This document shows, piece by piece, positions 11,880-26,269 of a DNA stretch of 64,000 bases (positions are counted from its first letter, which is position 1; every line of letters begins with the position of its first letter). Source of the stretch: Latrodectus hesperus (lineage: Eukaryota; Arthropoda; Arachnida; Araneae; Theridiidae). A program made the translations under genes and the position numbers. The notes below the pieces were generated by a model. It made no database searches. It was not told where the DNA came from and saw nothing but the letters and a program-made list of their open reading frames with translations. The stretch spans positions 44,033,172 through 44,097,171 of the forward strand of contig CM075857.1 in assembly GCA_037975125.1 (NCBI GenBank), read 5' to 3'.

Positions 11880-12455
11880 AGATATCGCAGACAGATCCGA
11901 GCTTAAAAGTCGGGGACAAAAATCGAGAGAAATAGGAATCACTGGATAATCGTTAAGAACAACTTATCCAGTGATTTTGCGGCTTAACAACCACTTGGCG
12001 AGATTCTTGCCGACCATGTGGCTAGATAATTGGGGACTTGGCGATATTTGGAAGAAATGGATAGCTCTGCAAACTTTCACTACCTAAGCTCTAAGGCCAT
12101 TATTGAGCGAGATGGCCTGGAAGCTTCCAGAACCTTGGAAAAAGACCTAGGCTTTCAAGCCAAGTAAGCTATAAATACCTCCGTTCCTTGGACCAAGTCA
12201 GTTTCTGAATTTCCAGAGGCAGTGATAAGCTAGTGGATATGAGCTGTCTGAGGTATTTGAAGACCTCTGTTTTGGGAGCTGCTTACAGTTGAATTTACTT
12301 GTGTATAATTGCGATTCGTAACTGCTGCAACTGCTGGGTTTTTCCGGCATCTTGTTTAAAATTCCTGTGATTGTTCAGAGTTTATTTCTTCGACTCTCAA
12401 TCAACACAAGCCCCGAAGCTCGGTATATTATTAAGTTAATAAAACGTTTGTATTA
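11880..12455 (+). promoter_or_regulatory. heat-shock-type TATA promoter with poly(A) signal; probable solo LTR
   Basis: This GC-richer block contains a near-consensus heat-shock element (GAAgcTTCcaGAAccTT, 12120-12136), a TATA box (TATAAATA, 12170-12177) and an arthropod-type initiator TCAGTT (12198-12203) placed 30 bp after the TATA box. About 240 bp later comes AATAAA (near 12439). No open frame exists between initiator and poly(A) signal. A Pol II promoter and poly(A) signal in one block of about 580 bp without coding sequence is the layout of a U3-R-U5 LTR. Short TTGTATT copies flank it (near 11865 and 12446) and might be the target duplication. A short non-coding stress transcript is the alternative. 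Confidence 0.5.
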
Positions 12456-13111
12456 TTCTTTTTTGGAGTTTCTAAAAAAGAAAACCATTTTTAAACAATA
12501 CACAAGCATTTATACGACAGAATTTTAATATTTTCCTTTCCCGTTACTATGATTATAGTACGAGGGTATAATGGAATTGCATCCACAATTTTTATCATTC
12601 CAAGTGTGCTGCTGTTAACTTATTTCACCTATATTACTTTTCTTGTCAGTTATTTCAAATCTATGGGTTCCGCACGAATTCATCTTTTTCGTTTAATTCT
12701 AAATGTCAGGCCAGTTCACCTTTCGCTTTCAAAGATTATTGGAACCTGCTGAGAAAATACTAGTGAGTTTTATTTGCATAAACTTAATAAGGATTGTCAC
12801 ATATTATTTTAGAAACAGCAAAAACTGTGACACTAATCTCGGCAATTTCGAGCATTTTATTTTTCATTCTTTTTGCATTCTTCTCACAAATAGCTATGGA
12901 ATTAGAACCTAAATGGCATCACGAATACATCATTATTTAACTTCAGCGATACCGGAAATAATAGATTCAACACACACACCGGTTGTTTTCGAATATTTTT
13001 ACACTAACACTTCCGCTCATAAGAGCTATGGTTGATTTAATCCAACAATAGAATTTTTCAATGGAAATAACTTCTTCGTGGGCAAATTTAATTGAGAATA
13101 TTATTAGTGGA

Positions 13112-13115
<4 letters not shown>
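12456..13115. other. AT-rich stretch without a recognised gene
   Basis: Two overlapping open frames (12549-12752 and 12703-12912, +) show no motif and no splice-site support. The minus-strand frame 12967-13329 crosses the (TA)n array and the inverted repeat of the next element, so it is not a gene. Confidence 0.6.

Positions 13116-13158
<43 letters not shown>
13116..13158. repeat. (TA)n microsatellite, left flank of transposon
   Basis: Uninterrupted TA dinucleotides run directly up to the left terminal inverted repeat of the transposon at 13159. Tc1/mariner elements insert at TA, so the array is either the target or grew from it. Confidence 0.95.
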
Positions 13159-14836
<1,678 letters not shown>

Positions 14837-14845
14837 TGTCCTGCT

Positions 14846-15790
14846 TTAACCTTTTCACGACGAGGCGCCTTTGTTTAAGACTCGCGTTCAGGACGAAGCT
14901 GAAGCGAAAGGAATGATCTTACAGGACGGGGGTTTTTCTCCGCTAGGCCTAACTTTAGAAAAAAATTCGTAAGTAATAAAGAACTTAAAACTACACTTTA
15001 ATAATGTTTTTACTTCAATTTATATGAAAATACATATATAAAAAAGTTGTTTACTCTGAGAAATAATTTTCGACAGTGCAATTCTAGTTTTTCCAAAATT
15101 TTAATTGACAAAACACTTCAACATATTTGCAAATTTATAAAAACTGTACAAGGGCTATTTACAAGAAAAAATAACAAAATTTAAAATGAAGACTGAGTAT
15201 GGAAAATCTCAAATCACGGAGAAACGCAAAATCCGACATTGCATGATTTGCAAATATAAAATGTTTGTTGTGTTTTCTTTTCTTTCATCACGGTTTGTGA
15301 GCAAACAATGCACTTTCTGCGACTTTTTTCTCCCTTTTTGTTCAAATTAAGGGTAGGAAAATTCCTATCAGATAATCCTCGCCATAATAATCTGGAGTCG
15401 AGAATTTTCAAAATAACAAGAAAAGTGAGCAAATAAAACCGAAAGCAGTAAAAATTGTAACGAAACTGACGCTAAAACCCTAAAAGACTTCCAATAGTAG
15501 CGAAAACAATATAAAAAAAGTATTCGGAGAGCTATCAGAAGTGAGAATGCTTAAATCACGTGGATAGTTGAAGAGCCGAGCTGTGTTTGCTTACATTGAG
15601 ATTTCCTCTCTCCCCACCCACAGCTTATAATCAAAATACCAAAAAAAGCAAGAATACGAAAAAAATGAAGGTCAGAACACTAAAACTACGTTCAGTTTAA
15701 ACGTAATGGACAGATAGTGCCATCTAGTGATTATTAAAACTTGTTCCAGCTTAAAATGCATATATGCACCGCCCGTCGCGAAGAGGTTAA
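14846..15790 (-). mobile_element. piggyBac-like deletion derivative with TTAA target duplication
   Basis: The 945-bp unit is bounded by TTAA at 14846-14849 and 15787-15790, the canonical piggyBac target duplication. Its ends are imperfect inverted repeats: CCTTTTCACGACGAGGCG on the left and, on the complementary strand, CCTCTTCGCGACGGGCGG on the right. Inside it retains only the last part of a transposase on the minus strand. It therefore looks like an internally deleted, non-autonomous copy. Confidence 0.88.
15214..15432 (-). pseudogene. piggyBac transposase C-terminal cysteine-rich domain, truncated
   Basis: The 72-codon frame carries the signature of the piggyBac C-terminal zinc-binding domain, which recognises the transposon ends: HFP-like RNFPTL, then RRKCIVC (C-x2-C), then YICKSCNVGFC (C-x2-C-x4-C). 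Family members usually read CDxGLCxxPCF here; this copy stops right after GFCVSP, losing the last cysteine. No start codon or catalytic DDD region is present upstream inside the element. Confidence 0.82.
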
Positions 15791-18700
15791 GAAAAGTCTA
15801 AAAGAGTTGATAACCGTACAAAGAATAATACCTTATCCGTATGCATTTATATGTGAATCACGCATATATTTTATGTAATTACATATATTTATTTTGAAAA
15901 TTCAAAAAATGTTCACATCCTTTTTCTGTGTATAATATGTAATGTTTAACACCACTTTTATAAAAATACCAGTCAAATTTAACACCACTATCTTAAAAAT
16001 ACTCTCTTGAAATTTCAAAAGAATTCTTTAATTATATTTTCCTCCAGATATAAAACTAGACATTTAAAATCCAAAACTTCAAAGTATTATTGATCAAATA
16101 GTAAGATTAAATGTTTAAAGGGAGTATAATTCTTTTGTAAATAAATATAGCAAAAATAATTAAAAAAAAGGAATCCTAATATGCAGGGTCATCAATCATT
16201 GTTCTTAGGAAATTGGATATTATTTCCTTTTTTTTATGTTTTATTAATTATTCAATATTTTTGTTACTAACCAAACAACGAACTTACTGTTACAAAGCTA
16301 AATTGAAAATTTTACAAGAATACTAATAAAAATATTAATAATGCAGCTTTTTTAACTTAATGATTTTATTAATAATAAAAACTTATTTTAAAAATTTCGT
16401 ATTTTATTTTAATAATTTTAATAAATTAATTATTTTTATTTTAATAATTTTACTAAGGATAAAAAACTTATTAATAAAATAAAAACTGATAGGGTAGCTT
16501 TATATTCAATTATTTTTTGCGATAAAAAATAACTTTTTTGCTATAAATAATATTATATGAATTGCAATAAATTCACGACCCGTTCTTGTGAACATAAATA
16601 TATTTGCATGCATATGGTCCACATAAAAGAAATAGAATTAAAAAGCAATAGTGAAGATGTTTGAAAATTATATTTTTCGAAAACGTTTCCTCACTTGTTC
16701 ATAACAGAAAGTGATTGTAATAAAATAACTCGGGAAGAATAAGTGTCTATGAAAACATTCTTATTTGATAAAATTTTAGATCGTCAAAATCTAAAAAGCC
16801 ATATATGCATTAGAGGAAATATTTTAAACAAAACCTTTTGGGGAAAAAAACAAGTTGGAAAAATCATCTAGCATCCAAGAAGTGGAAATAATTGCAAATC
16901 AAGTTACATTTTTGATATCTCCGTAGTTTAGGAGGAAGCTTGCTCTTTTCCGGAAGGAAGAATCAATCCGTCTTCTTCATTATTTAACTACAGAGGATTT
17001 ACAGCTTATTTTTGATTTTTAGTTGCAAATCTCCCCAAGACGGGTGCTTTTAGTCTCTCTGATTCTGCACAAGGGCGTTTCGTGAATACTAATGACTCCT
17101 TATGCGAAAGCAGTTTGCTTCGGTTGTCCCAAAAGATTTACAGCAGGTATGAGTTGATAGGTTATCCACTATGCAACATCAAAAGCTCAGCTGAAGACGA
17201 GGAAAAGCGAGTCTTAAAAACAGAAAAATTGATCATTTTATTAATTTTTACTTGACAAATGAACAACTGAAAACAAAGCACCCTTTTTTCTACTTGTGAA
17301 CTCGTCTCCAATAACAGAATTCTGCCTCTCAGTTTATAGAGTGAAATAGCAAGTTTTGTGATTATTAGTCCAATTAATAAATTATTTTCCTAAGCACACA
17401 TCTTGGGACAGAACGCAGTTGAGAAGGTGACGCAAACTTGACGGCATACCTTTCATGATGCCTTCCAAAGTGAAAAATCCAGAAGTCATCCAGATTAATC
17501 TATTACACTACATTAAGGTTCATTTCTATTAGTCTACCCGTCATAATTTACGTACTAGATATTATGCAATTTCAATTACACAAGTTGCAAATAATAGGCG
17601 CAGACACATACTTACGAAGTTAAATAGTAAATACACTCTTTTGCATTGTGGGAGAGAAAATTGTAAATAAATGTCTCTAGAACTATAACGCGTTATTATT
17701 AAAATTATGAAGTTATTTTTAGAAATTATTATATTAAAGATAATTCCACTATTCGATTACTATATAATTTTGCGAAAATTTAAAAAAAAACGATTTTTCA
17801 TTTATTTATGCCTTTCCTGTTATAGCGTTTTAATTCATCACTCTACAATTGTTTTTCTACTCACGAAGCCTAGTGCTGTAGTATGAGATCCACTTATTTT
17901 TTTATTAAAATGAGACTCTGACCGTTCAGGTACAAGGTCAGAAGGTTGTAGTGAGATAGTTATAGCACACAGAGAAATTCAAAATAAATGATTTAATACT
18001 TTTAATGTATCAGCACAAAAATAATTTTGAGTAGTAGCAATTTAAAATTATTCGTGTGTTAGCATAGATAAAAATATATTTTTCAGCAGCTAAATAATTC
18101 AAAATCTTAAGAGCCCTTCATCAAAAGTGAATAGAACACTTGCTTTGAAGCAAATGAGTTTTCTCTCTTAGCTGAGGTAAGTGCATTATTGTAAGTAATA
18201 TTTAATAACTTATTCATATTTTGAAATAAAATTTGTGTTTATCGTGGAAAATGTGAATAATTTTAACATCGATGAATTGCTTAAAAGTTAACTTCCTATC
18301 GCTCCGAAATTTCACGAATTTATTGAAATAAAAAAATTTAGTTAACACCAAATAAATTTTGGGTTTTCTTAAAACAAAGTTTTCTCTCTCTTTTTCATAA
18401 TATTGTTTCACTAAAATGTCGCAAGCATGTTTAAAAAAAACAATAAGGAAATCTCACTAAATATTACTAAAATTAGCTTTGATGGTTCTGTAGCAATTAA
18501 ACTAATTTCGATATTAACTGTTAATAAATGAACAATGCTTAAAGGGGTAATGATAAATTTAAAGATTTGTTTTAATTAAATAGATTGTTAATTATATATT
18601 TCGATAAATAAGTGTGTATGTACATGTTTAAAAAATTCATCACCCTCTATACATAACTTTAAAAATATTATCTATTTATTCTTTTTTTAAATTTTTATTG

Positions 18701-18900
18701 AGGGCCAGCCACATTTAAATTTAGAATTCGATCGTCCATTTGGCACAGCAAACATAATGAATAGGCTAGTTCTGAATAAACATTTTTTAAATAAAATGTT
18801 TCTTAAATAAAAACAAATAAATTTTAAAAAATGATTTAAGAATTTTGAATGAAAATGAATCAAAATTTAAAAATATTTTAGTAAATTATTTATTAGCTTT
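15791..18900. other. AT-rich stretch; one exon-like segment at 17023-17146
   Basis: No known gene. At 17023-17146 (+) a 124-nt segment lies between a plausible acceptor (poly-T then TAG) and a consensus donor (CAG|GTATGAG). One frame is open through it and continues for about 77 codons (from about 17025), but the translation matches nothing I know. The rest is AT-rich with stops in all frames. A minus-strand frame at 18214-18411 is AT-driven and lacks motifs. Confidence 0.45.
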
Positions 18901-18904
18901 CAAA

Positions 18905-19199
18905 AAGTGTTATTTGATTATAGAAAAAATATTTAATTAAATTTTATTTTAAAAAAGATTGCCAAGCAAAATATTTGTTTAAAGAAATATGAACTCAATT
19001 ATAAACAGGTTAACTTCATATTTCTTTAAATATTTTGTTCGGCAATATTTTTTAAAAAATAAAATTTAATTACATATTTTTTCTATAATTAAAAATAACA
19101 CTTATACATTAAGAGTGAAATGGTAAAATTTTATAATTAAGCTCAATTATAAACAGGTTAATTTTAATTATAAAATTTTATGATTTCACTCTTAATGTA
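18905..19199. repeat. two adjacent hairpins sharing a 20-bp loop sequence
   Basis: Hairpin 1 has arms 18905-18993 and 19014-19103 (about 90 bp, imperfect). Hairpin 2 has arms 19105-19140 and about 19163-19199. The same 20-mer CTCAATTATAAACAGGTTAA sits at the loop of both (18994-19013 and 19142-19161). The two abut with no spacer. This looks like a foldback or MITE-like repeat, or a pair made by template switching during replication. There is no coding capacity. Confidence 0.8.
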
Positions 19200-21650
19200 A
19201 GATTTCTGAAGGAAAGGAATTAAGCAAAGATTATGTACTATTTGCCAAAAGAATTTTCCTATAACAGTACTACTTAGTGTTAGTAGATGGCAGCACTATA
19301 TATTTCTTTTCATAAAATTTTTGAGGATGGAGCTTACTATTTCAGTACTAATCATTGTACAAAATAATGTACTAATGATGCTGATAAAATTGAAAGATTA
19401 GGATGATAAATTTTACATTTGGAATGTTTTTAATACCTATTCAAAATTAAAAAAATCTCAGAATTTTTAAATATTTTTAGATGATTTGATCTAATTGAAT
19501 TTTGTGTTTTTCGCAACTTTAAAAATAAATTTATTTATGATAACCGTGCACCTTGGTAAATTTCTTAATGTTTCTCTTAATGTTCTTAATATTCTTAAAA
19601 TTCTTAATTCTTAGTTTAAAATGTTAAATTGGAGAATGCTATTTTAGCTTGAAAATAAATAAATGAATGAAATGAAATGGAAATTGATACCATAAGCATC
19701 AAATTATATTGAATTTTTAAAAAATATCACTAAAAATTCCTCGAATAACATATTCTCTTTTAGATAATTTTTTTCTCGGCTTTTCTTAGCAACTTAACAT
19801 GAACGCACACACAAGAAATAAAAATATAATTAAGACTCCCAGTTTTAAAGTGAATTGACTTAAATCTTAAGAATGTATGGTTTGAATTCAGAAATATCGT
19901 TAAAGCTCCACATATTAATCAATACTTTATAATTGTATGCTTAGTTGCTCAATAAAACGTAATATTTAAAAATGAATGAAACTTTAATACTTAACTATAA
20001 AAAGAAATTTTTTGTATTATGCTAATTAAACGGAAAAGCGGGTATTAAAATCTATTATCATACCTGTAATGCTGCAATGGATTATGTCAATTGCTTATAG
20101 CTAAGCCGCAAAAGGGCACAGAAGTGAAATGCACAAATTGGTTTATTCTTTACCTATTCGTAACTAATATGGCATTAAAATAATTAGAATTTTAAAAATC
20201 TAAAAAAAATCCGCTTGGAAAAATTCGAAAAAGTGGTAAAATAAAAAAGGATAAAATTAAAATAAAAACAAAGTGATAAAAAAATCCTGTTTTTCTCTTT
20301 GAATTTAAACATAAATTGGTCTAAAAGAAAAACCAATGGTAAATAGTGGCACTAACACCATAAACCACCCACACCAAAAAAACGTGGTTTTGAAATGACT
20401 TCAGTATCCTTCAATCATATTCATAAATAGGAGTTATATTGAAAATATTATACCCTATATGCAAACAATAATGTTTAAAATAATTTCTACAAAATAACTT
20501 AATTCTATAAATTAATTATATTCTAAGTTATCATAATGTTCAGGTCATTTGGAGATTATAGTTATTTTGGATTACGTCACTTTTTGTAAGGTATACTGAA
20601 ATATACATATAGTGACTGTATTAAAGAAAAACGTGTTTTTAATTTATTTATGAAAAGTTTTAAGAATACAATGACTACTGTGTTGCTTCGAAATACTCTA
20701 CAGATTTTTTTTTAAATTATTGTTATAATTTTTTAAAACTTAAAGTTTATCATAAAAGATATTTGTAATTATTTCGAAATTATTACTTACTTATGTTGGG
20801 CCAAAAATATAGCATTTCCAAATTCCAGTTTATATTTTTTGGAATATTCCATTCAAATCACTGAATTTTTATATTTTTTTAAAAATTTTTTTGAAATTTC
20901 ATTTTAATTTACTTTATTAAAACGTTTTATAATTTGTTTTTTTGCTTTTTCCTGATTGTTATGGTTATACTAGTAAATAGCTATAATTTGGGGAAAAAAT
21001 ATACAAAACAATTTTATCCGTCGTTTTCATTAAAATAAACTGGTTTTGCGTATAAATTACAAATGAAATCACTGCAGAGAAAGTTATTGCAAAATGCCTA
21101 CAAAATACAAAAAATTGTAATTTAATTTTTTTTTCAAAATTTTACATACATAGAATTTAAATTGGTTAAATTAACTTAAATTACATCATTTTAATTTTTG
21201 TTTACATTCCATGACTAGCATAAATGTAGTTAGAAAAGATACCGACAAAGTATCTTCTAGTTAAAAAAAAGTTATCAAAACAAAGATCTGTTTCTTTCGG
21301 AGTTGTATTGCGGTTACTTACATAAATAAAGCTAGCATATATTTACGAAAAATTTATGGTGTAAACATCGGAAGAAAAACGGTTGGAAAAAGCAATAGAG
21401 AAAAGGAGTTAAATTATTTCGCCTTGAATGCATTATTTGGAACATGGCTTAAAACTAAAAATTTCAAAGCAATCATCCTGTAAAAGTACTTTATTATTAT
21501 GTTTAAGTACTTTATTATTATATTAAACTTAATAAAATAGTTAAGACGTTTTTTTTTAACATATATTTTCTGCTCTTTCTTTTTTTCACGTATTAGAGAC
21601 TTTTGTGATGATAAAACAAATATAATAGAATCTCAAGAAAGCGTTATTTA
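19200..21650. other. AT-rich stretch without a recognised gene
   Basis: Stops are frequent in all frames; no repeat family or RNA gene was recognised. Confidence 0.6.
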
Positions 21651-21653
21651 TCG

Positions 21654-21709
21654 CAGTATGTTTACAATTACTATGCTTTCTTATGAGCATAGAAACTGTA
21701 AACATACTG
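21654..21709. repeat. 24-bp inverted repeat with 8-nt loop
   Basis: The arms CAGTATGTTTACAATTACTA(TGCT) and its near-complement at 21686-21709 differ at two positions. A second small hairpin around TACCTTATATTA/TAAGGTA follows within 60 bp. The function is unknown; it could be a MITE fragment. Confidence 0.7.
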
Positions 21710-22204
21710 CTATTATTATACCTTATTTATACCTTATATTATTGTAAGGTATAAATTTTTTATAGAGAAACAATCTATGAATGCTTACTTATTTATTAAA
21801 AAAAACCTTCTGAAATATGTAATCATTATTTTATAAAAGTTTCTTTTTTTCTGAATGTCGTAGCAATATAGATTTACGAATCATGGTGTAGTCATCGTTA
21901 GGCAAACATTATTTCTTTCAGTTTAAAAATGCTCAAAATATTTTAATAATTCAAATATTATTTTTCATTTTAAGCAATTCTCTACGATTATTTTTCTCTC
22001 TTAAAAAAGAAATTTTTTATGGTAATGATTGCAATTGAATCAAAATTATTTTCTTCTTTCTCAGTTTAGATTACAAATCTCAATAGATCATCTATTCTCA
22101 TTTTGATAACTAAAATATATAATTGTTATCCTATATTTCTTCAATAAAAAGGAATCCAGAAAAATTTGTTGCCACCGTGTGAAAGACTAAAATTATGAAT
22201 GGTG

Positions 22205-22480
22205 GCTTTTCTCACCATATAAATGCTTACTATCAACCGTTATCCAAAAAGTAAAGACCATTTAGTTAGAAAAAATGAAAATCGCCATATTTATGATTGA
22301 AAAAAACAATTTTAATTCATATATGGCACTTTCTTTACTTCCCTACATAATCACCTCCCCCATGTAATATCTAGTAACATTTTTCGGTCATCAAATATTT
22401 AAGACAAATTTTAGCTACATTCTTTAACTCTTCATTGATCCCTTTGCGTAAACCACCTGGAAACACTTCTAGTTTAAATA
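22205..22480 (-). pseudogene. possible mariner-type 3' remnant
   Basis: On the minus strand a short GGGDYVGK-like block (near 22360) resembles the GDYxEK ending of some mariner transposases. About 115 bp downstream is a stretch GGTCTTTACTTTTTGGATAA (22238-22257) that looks like a mariner terminal repeat. Frames are broken and the rest does not align by eye. This is a weak call. Confidence 0.28.
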
Positions 22481-22793
22481 AAAGATAAAAAAATGCGAGC
22501 TGGAAATTCTGGAATATCAAAAATTTTAAATCAGAATTGATCCAGCAATTACTGATTACAGCAGCAATCAGAGGGCGAAAGGAAACAGCGAAGAAGCCAA
22601 ATTCTTGTAAAAAGCAATCCTCGCTTCCTGTTTCTGAATATATTACTGTTTGGAAACATTCCCACTGCTTGTTTTTCTATTAATCTCATTAATGATTTGC
22701 CTGTATCATAATGCATTTTAGCATGAAATGTAGTGACTTCCTAATTTATTAAACAGGTGTCAGAAGAAATATGGAAATTTTGAAGCTAGTAAC

Positions 22794-23156
22794 TGTTAGG
22801 ATATTAAAGTATCACTGTCTCTGCTTTTACCCTCTCTACATAATAGATCCTCCTGACTAGAGTAAGTGACGCGCCCTCTATTGATCAAATGGTGCATATT
22901 CTGGTCAGACGTCTTTCTGCCTTGCTTGAGAGTAGATGAGTTGACTCTCTTGTGTATCATTGGAAATGTTCTTTAATGTTATTATTTTATTGTAATTACT
23001 TGTGTTGTACTTGTCTGTTGTCATTAAACATGTCTGTTTGTATAACACTGCCTTCTCTCTACTTCATTTTATACCTAAAAGTAACCAGATATTATAATTG
23101 TTTTAATGTAGGAAATTGTGCAAGGAAATTAAGAAAATCACATTCATGGTATCAGA
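22794..23156 (+). mobile_element. possible solo Copia-type LTR with primer-binding site
   Basis: The block starts TGTTAGGATA and ends ...CATTCA at 23146 (TG...CA ends, 353 bp). It is followed at once by TGGTATCAGA (23147-23156), which resembles the initiator-tRNA-Met primer-binding site of Copia-type elements. No gag/pol sequence follows and no second LTR is seen, so this would be a 5' LTR remnant. A 5-bp target duplication was not confirmed. The open frames at 22952-23197 and 23116-23379 are incidental. Confidence 0.4.
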
Positions 23157-26100
23157 ATTTTTTCTCAATAAATATTGCGTTTTTCCTTTTCTTATAACTA
23201 AACTTTTTTTTAAATCGAGAATGCATCTTAATTTAATGAATTCCGCTTCCCGCCCTCTTACTTCAGTTACAAATTTAACTTACAACTTAAAACAACAGCT
23301 GTCATCCTTCATGTCATTGACAAATAATTACACACACACTGAACATATTGAAAAACAGATTATTTTAAATGAACATTGAACTTCACCATACTTAAAATGA
23401 TTTTTAAATGTTCACATTTTACAGGTGAGAATTTCTACTTGATGTCTATTTATTTATTTTTTTTTTTTCATTAATTTTGTTTCGCGTTAATTTCAGACAT
23501 TCTGACTCATTGGCAGTCAATCTTTTTGCAATAGCACGATTGCATGAATGATTAAAAATACTAGATTTCTGGGAATTGCGCTCGTTTAGTAATTAAATAC
23601 ACATATAACAAACATTTCTTAAGCAATTAACTATAAAATGTAGCTATTGATATTAAATAAACAATCGTATACTTTACTACTGTTAGACATGCATACAAAC
23701 ATGATAATTTGTATGAATAGGTTTTTGTTTCATTATAATGCCCCATGGGTTATAAATTACATCAAATTTCTAAAATTATGAATTTTAAATAATTTATTTG
23801 GAGATTCTCAGTTTAAAGTTTCATCACATCAGAAGAATAGCCAAAATCTTTCCTTGTGATCTCATTATTCCAAGAAAACAAAGAATTTATATTTCGTGGT
23901 TTGAATGGATATTTTCTAGCAAAATTATTGATCATTTTATAGAAATGTTTTTTTGACAAATCTAAGTGTAATTTTTTATCTTTATAAAATTCAAAACATA
24001 GTATTGTTGTAAGGAAATTCGTGTGGTACCAATTGAGAAATCCCTTACGTTATGGTATAGAATTGCATATGCAAATTCCATACTTCAATACCAAATTGAT
24101 ACAATTACGCTATAAAGGTATGTTTAAATATTGACTTTTTGAATTTACAATTTAAAATCTGGTATCAAATGATTGCATCGGTATGGTATAATTTTTTCTG
24201 TACTTAACTAATACAGTTGTTTGGTAACTAACATTGTTTTGTAATTTTTTTCATTCGAAAAACAGAAGACTTGATTGGAGTGTAGCTAATCTATCAGTTT
24301 TGTGAATTATGTATAAATGGATACTTTTGTTTTCAAATTATTTGAGCCGAGATTAATATTTTTTTCTCCATAGAATTCTCATTACAACTGAGATCGATTT
24401 ATTCCTTATATCAAGTATTCTATACAGGATGCAAAATGCTTAGAAGGAATAAATGTCTCGATTATGACGGATTATTTATTCAGCTTTTTCATTCAACAAT
24501 TTGTGCTTATACACTTTATGGTTTTATAATTTTTACTTTTCTTAAGAAGAATTATTTTAAATCAAAAGAGAAACAGCACAAATGTAATTCGCAAAGATGG
24601 AGTTTCTTTAATTGATGTAATTCCTGCTCTAAATATTAAGTGCTACTTTTTTTAATTTCGTATGAAATATAATGAAGAAATTTTAATAGTAATATAGAAA
24701 CTTTCCTATTCAATAGAATTTTTACTTTTTTAATTACATTTGAAATATACAATTGATTTTAATAGACCTTTTAACAATCAAGATTAATTTTAGTTATAAA
24801 TAGACACATATAAGAAAAATTATATTATTAACAAAAATACTTAAGCTTTGTATTTATTTCAGAATTCTTTAAGGCAATATCATATTTATTACAAAATTAA
24901 TGATGATGTTTCTATAATTCAGTAATAAAATTACTTTTATAAAGTTTAACTCATAGACATTTTGATGCCAATATTAATTTTCAGGAATTCCATTAATTGA
25001 AGTAGAAGGTAGTTATGAAAATGTTTAAGTTCCAAAAAATTCGTTATTTATTTATTTGTATATTTCAAATTTAATCGTTTCTTTTAATCGCTTATCTTTC
25101 TTCGCTCACATTTATTTAAATCTTGAAATCTTTTCCTGATACGCATTTGCCACTTGTTTATCATTTACACATAAAGACTTCCACATATTCAGCAAATTAT
25201 TAAATCAACGATTTACTTTTGCCTTGAAAAAATGTTTTTCCCGATTCTTCATTTTCTGAAATGCGGAAGGACGCTTATTTCCGGAAAATCATTAGAATTC
25301 CGGGAGGTAAGCCAATCGAACAAATATGAAGCGGGAACTGAACGCATCCTTGAAAATCATTTCTCATTTCCATCAACAATTTTTCCTTTAGCACAAGCTG
25401 CAAAGAGAGTCTCTTAAAAAAAAGAATCTTAGACCCCCGAGTCTTCCACATTTATTAGTGTCAAAAAACTACCTTCAGAACTGATGACTCTGCAGGAGTA
25501 TCTCAGAAAAATAAGTGAGTAAAAAAGTCGCCCACTCACAAATGCCACGCGCAATTAGGCTCTTCTTACAACTGATGTCTTCTTGCATTTGATCTGTTTA
25601 CATTTCTGTCAGCAATTGTTTCTTTTAGAGCTTTCGAGAAAGGAACCAAGGTTTGAAACCATGATGTGTTTTGATGGCCAGGCCTTGAAGAGTTGGACAC
25701 AAAATTCATCCGACTCGAACTCATTATCTACTAATGATGTTCGCGGGTTCTGTCACTGAAGAGTTTTTGACAAGAATGATTTTCTTTTTGCTGTCTGCAT
25801 GAGTCCAACGAGACCATTAAGAAAGAAAATCGGAATCATTAAAAGTCAAGTTCTCCTCGGAACTAAGGTCGAACTGATTCTTCACACAACCCGAGTATAC
25901 TGTCGTTTAAATGTACCATTAATTTGGTTTCTCAAGAAAGACGATTCAATGATAGTAATAGTTATTCTTTTTTTATATTAGAGACCAGTTTAGAGAAAGC
26001 GAAAGCTTCATTCTTTATTGATACGTCTTCTCTTTCAAGGCGCTTGGGATTTTCCCAATGGCTTCTTCATAATTAGGTCTTCTTATTTTAAATGAAATAA

Positions 26101-26265
26101 ACTGTCTTTTAAATAATATCATGATTTTATTGATTAATTTATTATTATTTTAGAAATAGCAACATTAAGTAGTTTTAAATGAATTATCTTTTAATATATT
26201 TTGGCTTAAATTTTTGAGCATACAAATAAAACAACACAACATAGGGTTTTGATATACACTGTATA
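23157..26265. other. mostly AT-rich, no recognised gene; GC-richer block 25150-26060
   Basis: The block at 25150-26060 is less AT-rich and holds short open frames (25232-25417; about 25600-25760, after a pyrimidine-rich TTTCTGTCAG acceptor-like site; 25799-25981). None shows a recognisable domain. They may be decayed exons or transposon sequence. The rest is AT-rich with no feature seen. Confidence 0.45.
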
Positions 26266-26269
26266 GATA

